Assembly: GCA_015069265.1 (NCBI GenBank)
Contig: SVIY01000005.1
Coordinates: 1 to 41,823, forward strand
DNA from: Clostridiales bacterium
GTDB taxonomy: Bacteria; Bacillota; Clostridia; Christensenellales; Borkfalkiaceae
Direction: 5' to 3'
Length of the DNA: 41,823 nucleotides
A program made the position numbers and the translations under genes. The notes under the pieces are model-generated. The model did not search any database. It was given only the letters and a program-made list of their open reading frames with translations, and was not told the origin of the DNA. Positions 1 to 8,225 of the stretch are shown piece by piece. How positions within the stretch are numbered: the first letter of the stretch is position 1; each line of letters begins with the position of its first letter.

Positions 1-1326
1 CATCATGTAGTTAAAGAAGTCGTTAAAGTTCCAAACGAGGTCACTACCAAGGAATGAGCCGAGGAACACGAACACCATTGCGATAATAGAATATACAAGC
101 GAAGACTTCTTTCCAAATAAATATTCAAAGTTGATTCTACCAAACAAGTTCCAACTAACAATGGTCGAGAAAGCAAAGAAGGTTAAGCACACCGCAACGA
201 ATATAGCACCGATTAAAGTTCCTACGTCTGCGTTCGTGAATAAGGTAGAAATCGCCGTTTGAACCAAAGTGTTTTTGTCGGCGGTTGCAACCATTTGAGG
301 ATTCTTAACGTAAATGCAAGTAACGACTATGAGCGCAGTCATCGTGAGGACTACAAAGGTATCGATAAATACACCTATCATTGCAGCCGTACCCTGTTCG
401 TGCGCCGTCTTTACGTTCGCTTGAGCGTGCGCGTGAGGAGTAGAACCCATACCTGCCTCGTTGGAGAAAAGCCCACGCTTTGCACCCATGCTTATCGCTT
501 GTTTTAACGCAAAACCGATAGAACCACCTATAATAGCGTTAGGGGTAAACGCATATTTGATGATGTACCAGAACGCCATTGGAACAGCTGTAATATTAAC
601 GCAAATAATTATAAGTCCGCCTAGAAGGTAGATAATAGCCATTATAGGCACGATTTTTTCAGAAACCGAAGCAACTCTCTTTGCCCCACCAATGAAGATA
701 AGCCCTGTTATTATCGCAATAATAATACCGACAATCCAACCCCATTTCTTGTAGTCGTAACCACCAACGCTAGCAACCGCTGAACTTATGGAGTTAGATT
801 GAACCATTGCCCCAACAAACCCTAAACAGATAATAACAGCAATAGCAAAGAAACCTGCTAGGAATTTACCGAATTTGCCCTTAAACGCCGTTCTTATGTA
901 GTAAACGGGACCACCTGCGATACTGCCGTCCTTATTGACCTTTCTAGTCTTTTGCGCAAGCACTGCTTCCGAATAAATGGTCGCCATACCAAGAAAGGCG
1001 ATTATCCACATCCAGAAAATTGCACCGGGACCACCCAGTAAAATCGCACCGCAAGCACCGATAATGTTGCCTGTACCAACCTGTGCTGCAATCGCTGTCG
1101 CAACTGCTTGGAAAGAACTCATCCCTCCCTTTTGTTTTCCGCCACGGAACTTAATACCGCCGAAAACCTTTTTCATTCCTTGTCCGAAACAACGAACTTG
1201 AACAAACTTGGTGCGAATTGTAAAAAACAAACCCACACCGATCAACAAAATTAGTAAAACGTAATCGGATAGATAAGTGTTAACCGTACCGATAGCATTT
1301 TCTAACCACGCTAGAAACTTTTCCAT
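1..1326 (-). CDS. Alanine/glycine:cation symporter (AGCS family), 3' end beyond window
   Basis: The minus-strand reading frame opens with ATG at 1326 behind an AGGAGAAG ribosome site and stays open for 442 codons to the left edge, so only the last few residues are missing. AGCS proteins import alanine or glycine with Na+ or H+. Seen in the sequence: an N-terminal membrane segment, then TKFVQVR, a GGMSSFQAVATAIAAQVGTG stretch typical of the family, GGPVYYI, and later GLFSNEAGMGSTPHAHA, a hallmark of AGCS transporters. Many hydrophobic helices follow. The gene is preceded by a glycine riboswitch and a near-perfect promoter, which makes glycine a likely substrate. Family assignment is secure; substrate is inferred from the riboswitch. 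Confidence 0.93.
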   Translation of the reverse strand, partial: MEKFLAWLENAIGTVNTYLSDYVLLILLIGVGLFFTIRTKFVQVRCFGQGMKKVFGGIKFRGGKQKGGMSSFQAVATAIAAQVGTGNIIGACGAILLGGPGAIFWMWIIAFLGMATIYSEAVLAQKTRKVNKDGSIAGGPVYYIRTAFKGKFGKFLAGFFAIAVIICLGFVGAMVQSNSISSAVASVGGYDYKKWGWIVGIIIAIITGLIFIGGAKRVASVSEKIVPIMAIIYLLGGLIIICVNITAVPMAFWYIIKYAFTPNAIIGGSIGFALKQAISMGAKRGLFSNEAGMGSTPHAHAQANVKTAHEQGTAAMIGVFIDTFVVLTMTALIVVTCIYVKNPQMVATADKNTLVQTAISTLFTNADVGTLIGAIFVAVCLTFFAFSTIVSWNLFGRINFEYLFGKKSSLVYSIIAMVFVFLGSFLGSDLVWNFNDFFNYMM

Positions 1327-1342
1327 AACTTCTCCTTTTTAG

Positions 1343-1376
1343 TAAAAAAATAAGTTGCCTTTCAAAAAAAGCAACT
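1343..1376 (-). terminator. Intrinsic terminator in the glycine riboswitch leader
   Basis: On the minus strand AGTTGC pairs with GCAACT (1353-1376) and a T-rich run follows (1343-1350). It lies between the glycine aptamer and the symporter start, so it is the probable expression platform. Glycine binding would be expected to prevent its formation or to favour it; the sequence alone does not decide which. Confidence 0.7.
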
Positions 1377-1411
1377 CCGAAAAATAAAACGCTGAACGCT
1401 AAAAGCATTCT

Positions 1412-1490
1412 TTCCGTCCTTTTGCCTGAGAGATTCGGGGCGATGCCCCTTGCACCTTCGGCACTCTTAAAAAATAGAGATTCTCCGGAA
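1412..1490 (-). promoter_or_regulatory. Glycine riboswitch aptamer (apparently single)
   Basis: The minus-strand RNA has the conserved glycine-aptamer core: GGAGAAUCUCU, then GUGCCGAAGGUGCAAG, a GGGGC/GCCCC hairpin, and AAUCUCUCAGGCAAAAGGAC. P1 is closed by UUCCG with CGGAA. Only one full aptamer is visible. A separate hairpin (UUGCAG pairing with CUGCAA, about 1500-1523) lies 5' of it and may be the ghost-aptamer helix seen in singleton glycine riboswitches. Position between promoter and AGCS symporter gene supports control of glycine uptake or efflux. Confidence 0.92.
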
Positions 1491-1551
1491 TTCCTCCGCT
1501 TGCAGTCTCTTTCGATTCTGCAAACATCATTGAAAGATTAAATTTGATATG

Positions 1552-1580
1552 ATTATAATGCTTTTATACCAAAATGTCAA
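1552..1580 (-). promoter_or_regulatory. Sigma-A promoter of the glycine riboswitch/AGCS transcript
   Basis: Perfect consensus on the minus strand: TTGACA (1575-1580), 17 bases, TATAAT (1552-1557). Transcription would start near 1545, just before the riboswitch. Confidence 0.9.
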
Positions 1581-1619
1581 CAAAATTAACACACTATATA
1601 AAATTATGCCAAATTTTAA

Positions 1620-1647
1620 GGGCGAACGCTCCCGTCCGCCCTTTTTT
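1620..1647. terminator. Bidirectional hairpin terminator
   Basis: GGGCG-A-ACG pairs with CGT-C-CGCCC (1620-1641), with T runs on the plus side (1641-1647) and a T-rich stretch on the minus side. It lies 17 bases past the stop of the lipoprotein gene and probably ends that transcript before the AGCS promoter. Confidence 0.65.
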
Positions 1648-1657
1648 CATTACTTTA

Positions 1658-4600
1658 TTAAGATATAACTGTCGGCACACCGTCAACGTATTCCCATTGA
1701 CCAGCCCAGTAAACAGTATGATAAAGATTGTTTGGCTTTGCGTCATAATCATCGGTATGATACAATGCCCAGTTATCATGCCATCCGTTAGGGCAACTTT
1801 CTAACTCACAATAGATTTTCAAGCCATTGTAATGTGCGAAAAATAGTCCTTCGCCCATGCTTGTAACACTTGCAGGAATAATAACGCTTTCCAAGAGATT
1901 ACACTCACCGAACGCATAATCACCGATGCTAGTTATGCCTTGAGGTATTACAACACTAGTTAAAGTGATATATCCTTGAAACGCTCCCGCCCCTATGCTT
2001 GTTACGGGCAAACCCTTGTATGTTGCAGGGATGACAACGTCATCAATATGCCCTTTATAATCAGTTACAGAGTATTCCGTACCTTCAGCATTAAGGGTGA
2101 ACACCAACCCTTCGGTAAACTTTTCTGTCGGCTCACCATCAACGTATTGCCATTCGCCTGCCCAGTAAACCTCTGCATCACAGCCCGCATACCACCAAAG
2201 TGCCCAGTTATTCGGTTTGTTTTCCGCTTCACAACATATAATTGATAACTCCACACAACCAAAAAACGCATAATCGTCGATCCTAGTCACGTTAGTAGGT
2301 ATTACCATGCTTGTTAATGAAGTACAATATTCAAAGGCAGAGACTCCTATTTTTGTTACACTTCTCGGTATTTCTATGCTTGAAAGAGAAGAGCACCTAT
2401 TGAACGTATAAGAGTCTATGCTTGTTAGATTGTCACTTAATACTGCACTTTCTAATGAAGAGCAACCATAAAACGCATAATTACCTATTTTTTTCACACT
2501 GTCTGGAATTTCTATTTTTGTTAAGCTTGTACAGTTATAAAATGCATAACTGCCAATGCTTTCTAAACTACTACCTTCTTCAAACGTTATTGTTTCTAAA
2601 TTGATGCAATTATAAAATGCATCTTGCTCTATCCTTGTTATGCATGAGGGGATTTCAACGCTAACTAAATTTTCTTGATTTACGAAAGCTAATTCACTTA
2701 TGCTTATTACAGGCAATCCTCTATGAGTTGTAGGTATTGCAATATGCGTTATCGAACTGTTATACATACCGCATACGCCATACGCATTTTCATACGGAAG
2801 TTTTTCATAGATAAGCAAAGAATCATCTATCATAAAATTATCATCTGCAAACGTTCCGCATTTTAACACTGTATTATCTTGATAAAATATTAGCAATTCG
2901 TTTTGTTTATTCATTGCTACTTTATCAATCATCTTTCTTGTTTCATCATCATAAATACTACTTATAAACGTTCCGGCATCTACCTTTGTACCGTCTTCAA
3001 GAATAACTTCAAAGAAAACTCTATCAGCAATCATCCTAGTGTTTGCACTTAAAATGTTTCTTGTGCATCCACCAGATACTACAAATGATTCCCTAATATC
3101 CCCAAAGCTGAAAGAGTATTCTTTTCCCTCAAAAACAAATTCAGCACTGAGCATACCTCTCTTTTGATAAACTGAAGTCACTTCTGCTCTAAGGTAAGTT
3201 TCTGGCGAAACTCCAAATTCCTCTAAAATTTGGAAAATATCTTCTAAATTATAGCCTACAGAATCTCCAGCACCTATCTCGAAAAATTCAAACTCACCAC
3301 ACATCGTGCATTCACCGTCTTCAAAAGAATGCTCGCGTTCAATAAATGCAATTTCAACCCATTTGCAATCAACACACTGTCTATGCTTAACGCCTCTTTC
3401 TTCACAATTAGATTTTTCGTCTATTACCCAATCACCATACTCGTGAACGTGACCTGGCTTCAACTTTTCTTCAAGTTCCTTTATTTGGTTTTCAATAGAA
3501 GTAACTGCTTTTGCCAAATCGCCGATTTTTCTGTCCATTTCAGCTTTCGCATCAGCTATTTTATTCTCTAATGCATCGATATTAGCATTAAGTTCTGCCT
3601 TGTCTTGTGCGAGTTTGTTTTCGAGTTCAGTCTTGTTTGCACTAGCAGTTGCTTCAAGTTCTGCTACTTTATCTTTATATTCTTTTTCGAGTGCTTCAAT
3701 ATTAGCGTTTAATTCTGCTTTATCGCTTGCAAGTTTGTTTTCGAGTTCAGTCTTGTTTGCACTAGCAGTTGCTTCAATTTCTGCAACTTTATCTTTGTAT
3801 TCTTTTTCGAGCGCTTCAATGTCAGCATTTAATTCTGCTTTATCGCTTGCAAGTTTGTTTTCGAGTTCAGTCTTGTTTGCGCTTGCAGTTGCTTCAAGTT
3901 CGGCTACTTTATCTAGATATGCTTTTTCGAGTGCTTCAATATTAGCATTTAATTCCGCCTTGTCGCTTGCAAGTTTGTTTTCGAGTTCGGTCTTGTTCGC
4001 ACTTGCAGTTGCTTCAAGCTCTGCTACCTTATCTTTGTATTCTTTTTCGAGCGCTTCGATGTCAGCATTTAGTTCAGCTTTATCGCTTGCAAGTTTGTTT
4101 TCAAGTTCAGTCTTATTTGCGCTTGCAGTTGCTTCAAGCTCTGCTACTTTATCTTTGTATTCTTTTTCGAGCGCTTCGATGTCAGCATTTAGTTCAGCTT
4201 TATCGCTTGCAAGTTTATTTTCTAGTTCGGTTTTATTAGCACTTGCAGTCGCTTCAAGTTCAGCTACTTTGTCTTTGTACTCTTTTTCGAGTGCTTCAAG
4301 CGCGGTTTTATCCGCATTGAGTTCTTCAATCAATGCGTTAATTTTTGTCGTATATTCGGTTTCTATTTGACCGATGAGCGTTTCCGTTTCGGTCTTCGCA
4401 TTGTCTAGTGCTTGATTAAGCGAACTAATCAAAGCATTTATTTGCTCAGCAGTATAAACTTTATCTGACGTTTTTATAGATAAAGTTGCTTTTAGGGTTC
4501 TTGACTGATCATCACCAAGTGTTACCGTGGCAGTAATCTCATAGTCACCCACTTCCGTGTGCTTATTTGTTGGGGTATATATAACCGTTGCGCCCTCAGG

Positions 4601-4765
4601 AACACCAGCGACCTCTATACTCTTTTCCAAGCCGTCATACAAGAACGTTTGACTTGTAAAAGTAACGTAATCAAGCGTTGCCTGATCTCCGTTACAAGCA
4701 GTGAGAGTTAGCCCACACATAGCTAGTACAAAAATTGAAATCAATACTGCTAAAAGTTTTTTCAT
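1658..4765 (-). CDS. Surface lipoprotein with 40-residue coiled-coil repeats and BspA-like leucine-rich repeats
   Basis: A 1035-residue protein. It begins with a lipoprotein signal (lipobox LTAC, modified Cys24). Residues about 28-100 look like a bacterial Ig/MBG-type domain (FLYDG...GDYEITATV). Residues about 105-430 are a long charged coiled coil containing six tandem 40-residue repeats (157-396). Residues about 435-490 hold paired cysteines (CEERG, CVDCK, CTMCGE) in the HVHEYGDW context, like a small zinc-ribbon module common in Clostridia surface proteins. The C-terminal half has BspA-type LRR_5 units of about 23 residues (IEIPDSVKKIGNYAFYGCSS pattern), interrupted and ended by YWAGEWQYVDG-like segments. 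The start follows AGGAGAAATTTT; TATAAT lies just upstream. Expected on the outer face of the membrane, perhaps in adhesion; the ligand is unknown. No wall-sorting signal is seen. Confidence 0.9.
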   Translation of the reverse strand: MKKLLAVLISIFVLAMCGLTLTACNGDQATLDYVTFTSQTFLYDGLEKSIEVAGVPEGATVIYTPTNKHTEVGDYEITATVTLGDDQSRTLKATLSIKTSDKVYTAEQINALISSLNQALDNAKTETETLIGQIETEYTTKINALIEELNADKTALEALEKEYKDKVAELEATASANKTELENKLASDKAELNADIEALEKEYKDKVAELEATASANKTELENKLASDKAELNADIEALEKEYKDKVAELEATASANKTELENKLASDKAELNANIEALEKAYLDKVAELEATASANKTELENKLASDKAELNADIEALEKEYKDKVAEIEATASANKTELENKLASDKAELNANIEALEKEYKDKVAELEATASANKTELENKLAQDKAELNANIDALENKIADAKAEMDRKIGDLAKAVTSIENQIKELEEKLKPGHVHEYGDWVIDEKSNCEERGVKHRQCVDCKWVEIAFIEREHSFEDGECTMCGEFEFFEIGAGDSVGYNLEDIFQILEEFGVSPETYLRAEVTSVYQKRGMLSAEFVFEGKEYSFSFGDIRESFVVSGGCTRNILSANTRMIADRVFFEVILEDGTKVDAGTFISSIYDDETRKMIDKVAMNKQNELLIFYQDNTVLKCGTFADDNFMIDDSLLIYEKLPYENAYGVCGMYNSSITHIAIPTTHRGLPVISISELAFVNQENLVSVEIPSCITRIEQDAFYNCINLETITFEEGSSLESIGSYAFYNCTSLTKIEIPDSVKKIGNYAFYGCSSLESAVLSDNLTSIDSYTFNRCSSLSSIEIPRSVTKIGVSAFEYCTSLTSMVIPTNVTRIDDYAFFGCVELSIICCEAENKPNNWALWWYAGCDAEVYWAGEWQYVDGEPTEKFTEGLVFTLNAEGTEYSVTDYKGHIDDVVIPATYKGLPVTSIGAGAFQGYITLTSVVIPQGITSIGDYAFGECNLLESVIIPASVTSMGEGLFFAHYNGLKIYCELESCPNGWHDNWALYHTDDYDAKPNNLYHTVYWAGQWEYVDGVPTVIS
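3578..4297 (-). repeat. Six tandem 120-bp in-frame repeats
   Basis: Six copies with an exact 120-base period, units ending at 4297, 4177, 4057, 3937, 3817 and 3697. Each encodes 40 residues of the type EALEKEYKDKVAELEATASA continuing NKTELENKLASDKAELNADI. Protein copies are nearly identical while third-codon positions vary, and copy 3 to 4 carries EKAYLDK in place of EKEYKDK. This suggests old duplication kept uniform by selection or conversion. Confidence 0.95.
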
Positions 4766-4838
4766 AAAATTTCTCCTAGAAAAATTATAATTATAATTTT
4801 ATTTTAACACTTATGTCTTTTAATTGCAACTAAATAGC

Positions 4839-4866
4839 AAAAAAAACCGCTAGCAGTAGCGGTTTT
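4839..4866 (-). terminator. Terminator after the DUF2156 gene
   Basis: CCGCTA (4847-4852) pairs with TAGCGG (4857-4862) around a four-base loop; eight T follow on the minus strand. It ends the cysK-DUF2156 transcript. Confidence 0.85.
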
Positions 4867-4882
4867 TGTAATTGTTTAACTT

Positions 4883-5767
4883 TTATTTTAATTTTGCTTG
4901 GTATTTTTCGACTTGGTGGTGGGGGTAATAGCTTTGCTTGGACTTTCTTAACCCCTCTATTCCCATATCTTCCTCGCGGTTTAGGTATTTGACGTTAGGA
5001 TACTTATTCCTAATATACTTTGCGAACTCGTTGTTTATAACGACGTACGCGCCGTCAACCTCCCTCTTTGCCTTTTCAAAGTGCACGTCAAAGGTGTTCT
5101 CTTCTATTGGGCTTGCAAAGGTTACAGCTATCACCTCGTCTTCGTCTAGAACTACAAGCCCTTCCATGTCTAGCGCGGAAAAATTTGCCAATGCTTTCTG
5201 AAAGACCTTTTTCTCATACTCTATCGAACTTTGCTCGCCCTCTTTTTGAGAGTACCACCCCTCGACTAATTGCCTTATACTGCCAAGGTTTTCATTGTTA
5301 AAGGGTTCAATACGATAGTTTTGGTGTGCCTTTTTGAAGTTGTTTAAGTGCGTTCGTTTTTTGTGGTATTTTTTACCCAAAAGGTCGGCTAAATCGTTTA
5401 TATCGTAAACGTAGTCGAACGAGCCGTCGTTATAAGAAAACTCAAACGTATCGGGAAAATTTTGTTCTAAAAAAGTCTTGTCTTGTTCGCAGATCGAGGT
5501 TATAACCAAGGGGATACCGCGCTCTTTTGCGTCCTCCATAATCTTTTCAATCGCTTGTTTTTTATCCCCTACACCTAATGGAAAGGGGTAAAAACTTTTA
5601 CTAAACGTCGATAAAAGGAACATGAAATCGCCGTCAATTGCGACCTTTTGTTCGCCCCACAAAAAAAGGTTGCCGAACGACATTTCGCAACCGCGCGGAC
5701 AACTCTTTTTGTAATAATCTTTATAAATTTCTTTGTGCTCTAAACTAATAGGCTCAAATTTAAGCAT
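4883..5767 (-). CDS. DUF2156 protein (phosphatidylglycerol lysyltransferase C-domain-like)
   Basis: A 294-residue protein of the DUF2156/LPG_synthase_C type, a double GNAT-like fold. Seen: an N-terminal block with FGNLFLWGE and a mid-protein LGKKYHKKRTHLNNFKK motif that is the family hallmark, then VVLDEDEVIAVTFASP and LNREEDMGIEGLRKSKQSY near the end. There are no membrane helices, so it is a soluble stand-alone version and not the full MprF flippase-synthase. Relatives are thought to use aminoacyl-tRNA or acyl donors; the substrate here is unknown. It starts 11 bases after cysK with AAGAGGCG as ribosome site, so the two are probably cotranscribed. Confidence 0.85.
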   Translation of the reverse strand: MLKFEPISLEHKEIYKDYYKKSCPRGCEMSFGNLFLWGEQKVAIDGDFMFLLSTFSKSFYPFPLGVGDKKQAIEKIMEDAKERGIPLVITSICEQDKTFLEQNFPDTFEFSYNDGSFDYVYDINDLADLLGKKYHKKRTHLNNFKKAHQNYRIEPFNNENLGSIRQLVEGWYSQKEGEQSSIEYEKKVFQKALANFSALDMEGLVVLDEDEVIAVTFASPIEENTFDVHFEKAKREVDGAYVVINNEFAKYIRNKYPNVKYLNREEDMGIEGLRKSKQSYYPHHQVEKYQAKLK

Positions 5768-5778
5768 AAATTCGCCTC

Positions 5779-6711
5779 TTATTCTCCTTCAAAGAGCGGA
5801 GTGGAAAAATATCTTTCCGCGGTGTCTGGAAGAACGGTAACGACAGTTTTCCCCTCGCCGAGTTCCTTTGCAAGTTTTTTTGCAGCGGCAACGTTAGTGC
5901 CCGAAGAAATTCCGCACATTATCCCCTCAAGTCTTGCTAAATCTTTTGAGGTTTGAAGCGCTTCTTCATCGCTGATAATACAAATCTTTTCGTAAATGTT
6001 GCAGTTAAGTACCGGAGGAATAAGTCCGTCGCCAATACCCATTTGAATGTGCGAGCCGATAGTTCCGCCTGCTAAAATTGCCGCGTTTTCAGGCTCAACA
6101 GCCCAAATCTTGATATTGGGGTTTTGCGCCTTTAACACTTCGCCTATACCCGTAATCGTTCCGCCCGTGCCTATCCCTGAACAGAATCCGTCTATCTGAC
6201 CTGCGACTTGTTCTAAAATCTCTAGCCCCGTGTGGTGACGGTGCACCATTGGGTTAAAGGGGTTTTCGAACTGTTGAGGAACGTACACGTTGGGGTCGTC
6301 CTTCTCCATTTTAAGCGCCATTTTTAAGCATCTATCAATGCAGTCGCCAATATTTCCGTCGTCGTGAACAAGAATTACTTCCGCACCGTAGTGACGAACG
6401 AGTTTTCTTCTTTCTTCACTGACCGAATCGGGCATAATAATAACAGTTTTATAGCCCTTAACCGCACCTACGAGAGCAAGCCCAATACCTTGGTTACCGC
6501 TAGTTGGTTCGACAATAATGGTGTCCTTCTTGATTATTCCCTTCCTCTCGGCTTCGGTAATCATGTTGTAAGCAGTTCTGGTCTTTATCGAGCCACCGAC
6601 GTTAAGCCCTTCAAACTTGACCAAAATGTCCGCACTGCCCTTTTCTTTCATCCTGTTTAATTTTATCATCGGTGTATGCCCGATTGCTTGTAAAACGTTT
6701 TCGTATACCAT
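5779..6711 (-). CDS. cysK: Cysteine synthase (O-acetylserine sulfhydrylase)
   Basis: A 310-residue fold-type II PLP enzyme that makes cysteine from O-acetylserine and sulfide. Motifs: IGHTPMIKL at the N-terminus, the PLP lysine in GGSIKTRTA (Lys43), the substrate loop PTSGNQGIGLA, the phosphate-binding GTGGTITG, and GISSGTN near the C-terminus. The usual SVKDR is SIKTR and SGNTG is SGNQG, both within family variation. The start aligns with known CysK N-termini. No ribosome site is visible and the promoter lies right at the start codon, so the message may be leaderless. Cystathionine beta-synthase-like activity cannot be excluded. Confidence 0.93.
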   Translation of the reverse strand: MVYENVLQAIGHTPMIKLNRMKEKGSADILVKFEGLNVGGSIKTRTAYNMITEAERKGIIKKDTIIVEPTSGNQGIGLALVGAVKGYKTVIIMPDSVSEERRKLVRHYGAEVILVHDDGNIGDCIDRCLKMALKMEKDDPNVYVPQQFENPFNPMVHRHHTGLEILEQVAGQIDGFCSGIGTGGTITGIGEVLKAQNPNIKIWAVEPENAAILAGGTIGSHIQMGIGDGLIPPVLNCNIYEKICIISDEEALQTSKDLARLEGIMCGISSGTNVAAAKKLAKELGEGKTVVTVLPDTAERYFSTPLFEGE

Positions 6712-6718
6712 AGTCTAA

Positions 6719-6747
6719 ATATTACTACATATCCCTTTTAAAATCAA
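6719..6747 (-). promoter_or_regulatory. Promoter of cysK, abutting the start codon
   Basis: TTGATT (6742-6747), 17 bases, TAATAT (6719-6724) on the minus strand. Only seven bases separate the -10 box from the ATG at 6711, so transcription would begin at or next to the start codon. Confidence 0.6.
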
Positions 6748-6780
6748 GAAAATTCCGCAAAAAACTGCGGAATTTTTCTT
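6745..6780 (-). terminator. Terminator after the FGGY kinase operon
   Basis: ATTCCGCA (6752-6759) pairs with TGCGGAAT (6766-6773); TTTTC follows on the minus strand and a longer T run on the plus strand. It separates the sugar operon from cysK and overlaps the cysK -35 region. Confidence 0.8.
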
Positions 6781-6791
6781 TTTGATTTTTT

Positions 6792-8225
6792 CTACATAGT
6801 TTCGAGTACCCTTTCGTAGTTAGAATACTTTTCTTCATATACTTCTTTTAGTGAGCTGTCAGGACTAACTGTCGTTCCCTCAAAACCGAAAGTAAAATAG
6901 TCGCCGTCGGTGTAACCCTTTCTCGCAATAGAGAACGCGCCAAAACACGTTCTATCCGCGTGGTTAGAGATATATACTTCCTTGCCGAGCACCGACGCTA
7001 AAATTTTCATCCACACCTTGCTACGCGCAGCACCACCGCTAACTATAATCTTATCCTCTACTATTCCGCTTTCGCGATATAGTGAAACTATCTTTTTAAT
7101 CTCGAACGCAACGCCTTCCATTGTTGCCCTTGCTAAATCGTATTTATCGTGGCGCATGCAACCGCCCTTAACCGCGTAGGAAACGTTTTTACCGCTTCTG
7201 TAACCGCCCGCACCCGATATAAACGGATAGACCAAAAGGTCTTTATCAACTTTTCGCGCGTCAGCATTTTCGTCCATGGTCTTAAAGTCTTCACCCACAA
7301 GATTTTTGGTCCATTCCATGACCGTACCCGAACTTACTGCCGATACGATAACGCCATATCCACCGTCGGGGTGACGACCAGGGGCTAAATAATGCTTATT
7401 AAACACGGGCTCTTTTGATTTGCCGAACAATACCCAAGTGGTACCCGTGGATATAACGAGGTCTTTACCGCCAAAGTAGTCGGAGCCTAAACTTGCGGCA
7501 TACTGGTCATGCGCGCCAGCATACAGTTTTACACCGCTAGGGAGGGTTAATTCTTTAGCGACCTCGGGTAAAATTTCGCCAAGGTCAGTTCCCGTCTGAA
7601 CGAGTTTTGGTAACTTATCTATTGTTATCCCTGCAAGGTCAACGAGTTTTTCGTTCCAACAACCACCGCTAACGTCGAACATAGCCATCATTGCAGCGCT
7701 CGAATAGTCGATAACGAGCTTTCCCGTGAGCCTGTAATAGATGTAGTCTGCGGTAGAAAGTATGATTTTGGTTTTATTAAACTCTTCGGGCATGTGTTTT
7801 TTAAGCCAATTAAGTCTTGATATTGCACTACCTTTACTAAATCTCCAACCGTTTATTCTATAAACTTCGTCGATAGTAACTTTCTCTTTAAGCTCTTCAA
7901 ACTCTTCTTTAGCCCTAGCGTCCATCCAAGTTAGCGCTCGTGTTAATGGCACGACCTTGCCATCCACGATATCTGCAAGGAAAAAACTTCCGCCTTGAGC
8001 GGAGAGAGAGATTGCCTTAATTTCAAGGCTACTCTCTTTTTTGCTCTCTATAATACTTTCTTTAAGCGAATCATACCAGTCCTCTGGGTTTTGCTCGTAA
8101 AAGTCGGGCGCAGGAGTAAAAAGGTCGTATGCTTTATAGCCTCTACCATTCACGTTGCCGTCCACGTCAAAGAGCATTGTTTTTGTTCCCGTTGTGCCGA
8201 TATCCGCCCCTAAAAATCCTATCAT
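6792..8225 (-). CDS. FGGY-family carbohydrate kinase (xylulokinase-like)
   Basis: A 477-residue ATP-dependent sugar kinase. Seen: N-terminal phosphate-binding ADIGTTGTKTMLFD, SLSAQGGS, the substrate-side WMDAR, the catalytic-base region GAHDQYAASLGS, STGTTWVLFG in the second domain, and the C-terminal FGGY signature-like SGGAARSKVWMKILASVLG. Length fits xylulokinase relatives. It overlaps the upstream isomerase stop by one base (TAATG), so translation is probably coupled. Context suggests it phosphorylates the ketose made by that isomerase; the sugar (pentulose or 6-deoxyhexulose) cannot be told. Confidence 0.92.
   Translation of the reverse strand: MIGFLGADIGTTGTKTMLFDVDGNVNGRGYKAYDLFTPAPDFYEQNPEDWYDSLKESIIESKKESSLEIKAISLSAQGGSFFLADIVDGKVVPLTRALTWMDARAKEEFEELKEKVTIDEVYRINGWRFSKGSAISRLNWLKKHMPEEFNKTKIILSTADYIYYRLTGKLVIDYSSAAMMAMFDVSGGCWNEKLVDLAGITIDKLPKLVQTGTDLGEILPEVAKELTLPSGVKLYAGAHDQYAASLGSDYFGGKDLVISTGTTWVLFGKSKEPVFNKHYLAPGRHPDGGYGVIVSAVSSGTVMEWTKNLVGEDFKTMDENADARKVDKDLLVYPFISGAGGYRSGKNVSYAVKGGCMRHDKYDLARATMEGVAFEIKKIVSLYRESGIVEDKIIVSGGAARSKVWMKILASVLGKEVYISNHADRTCFGAFSIARKGYTDGDYFTFGFEGTTVSPDSSLKEVYEEKYSNYERVLETM

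Noticed and set aside
259..507. 82-codon plus-strand frame at the left edge
   Set aside because: Lies opposite the AGCS symporter gene, which is open throughout and has clear family motifs.
3578..4297. Regular repeats that might be taken for a CRISPR array
   Set aside because: The whole 120-base unit is repeated without unique spacers and is coding.
3600..4370. A 256-codon open frame on the plus strand opposite the lipoprotein repeats
   Set aside because: It is a periodic shadow of the 120-bp repeats, low-complexity Ser/Ala/Leu, with no promoter or ribosome site.
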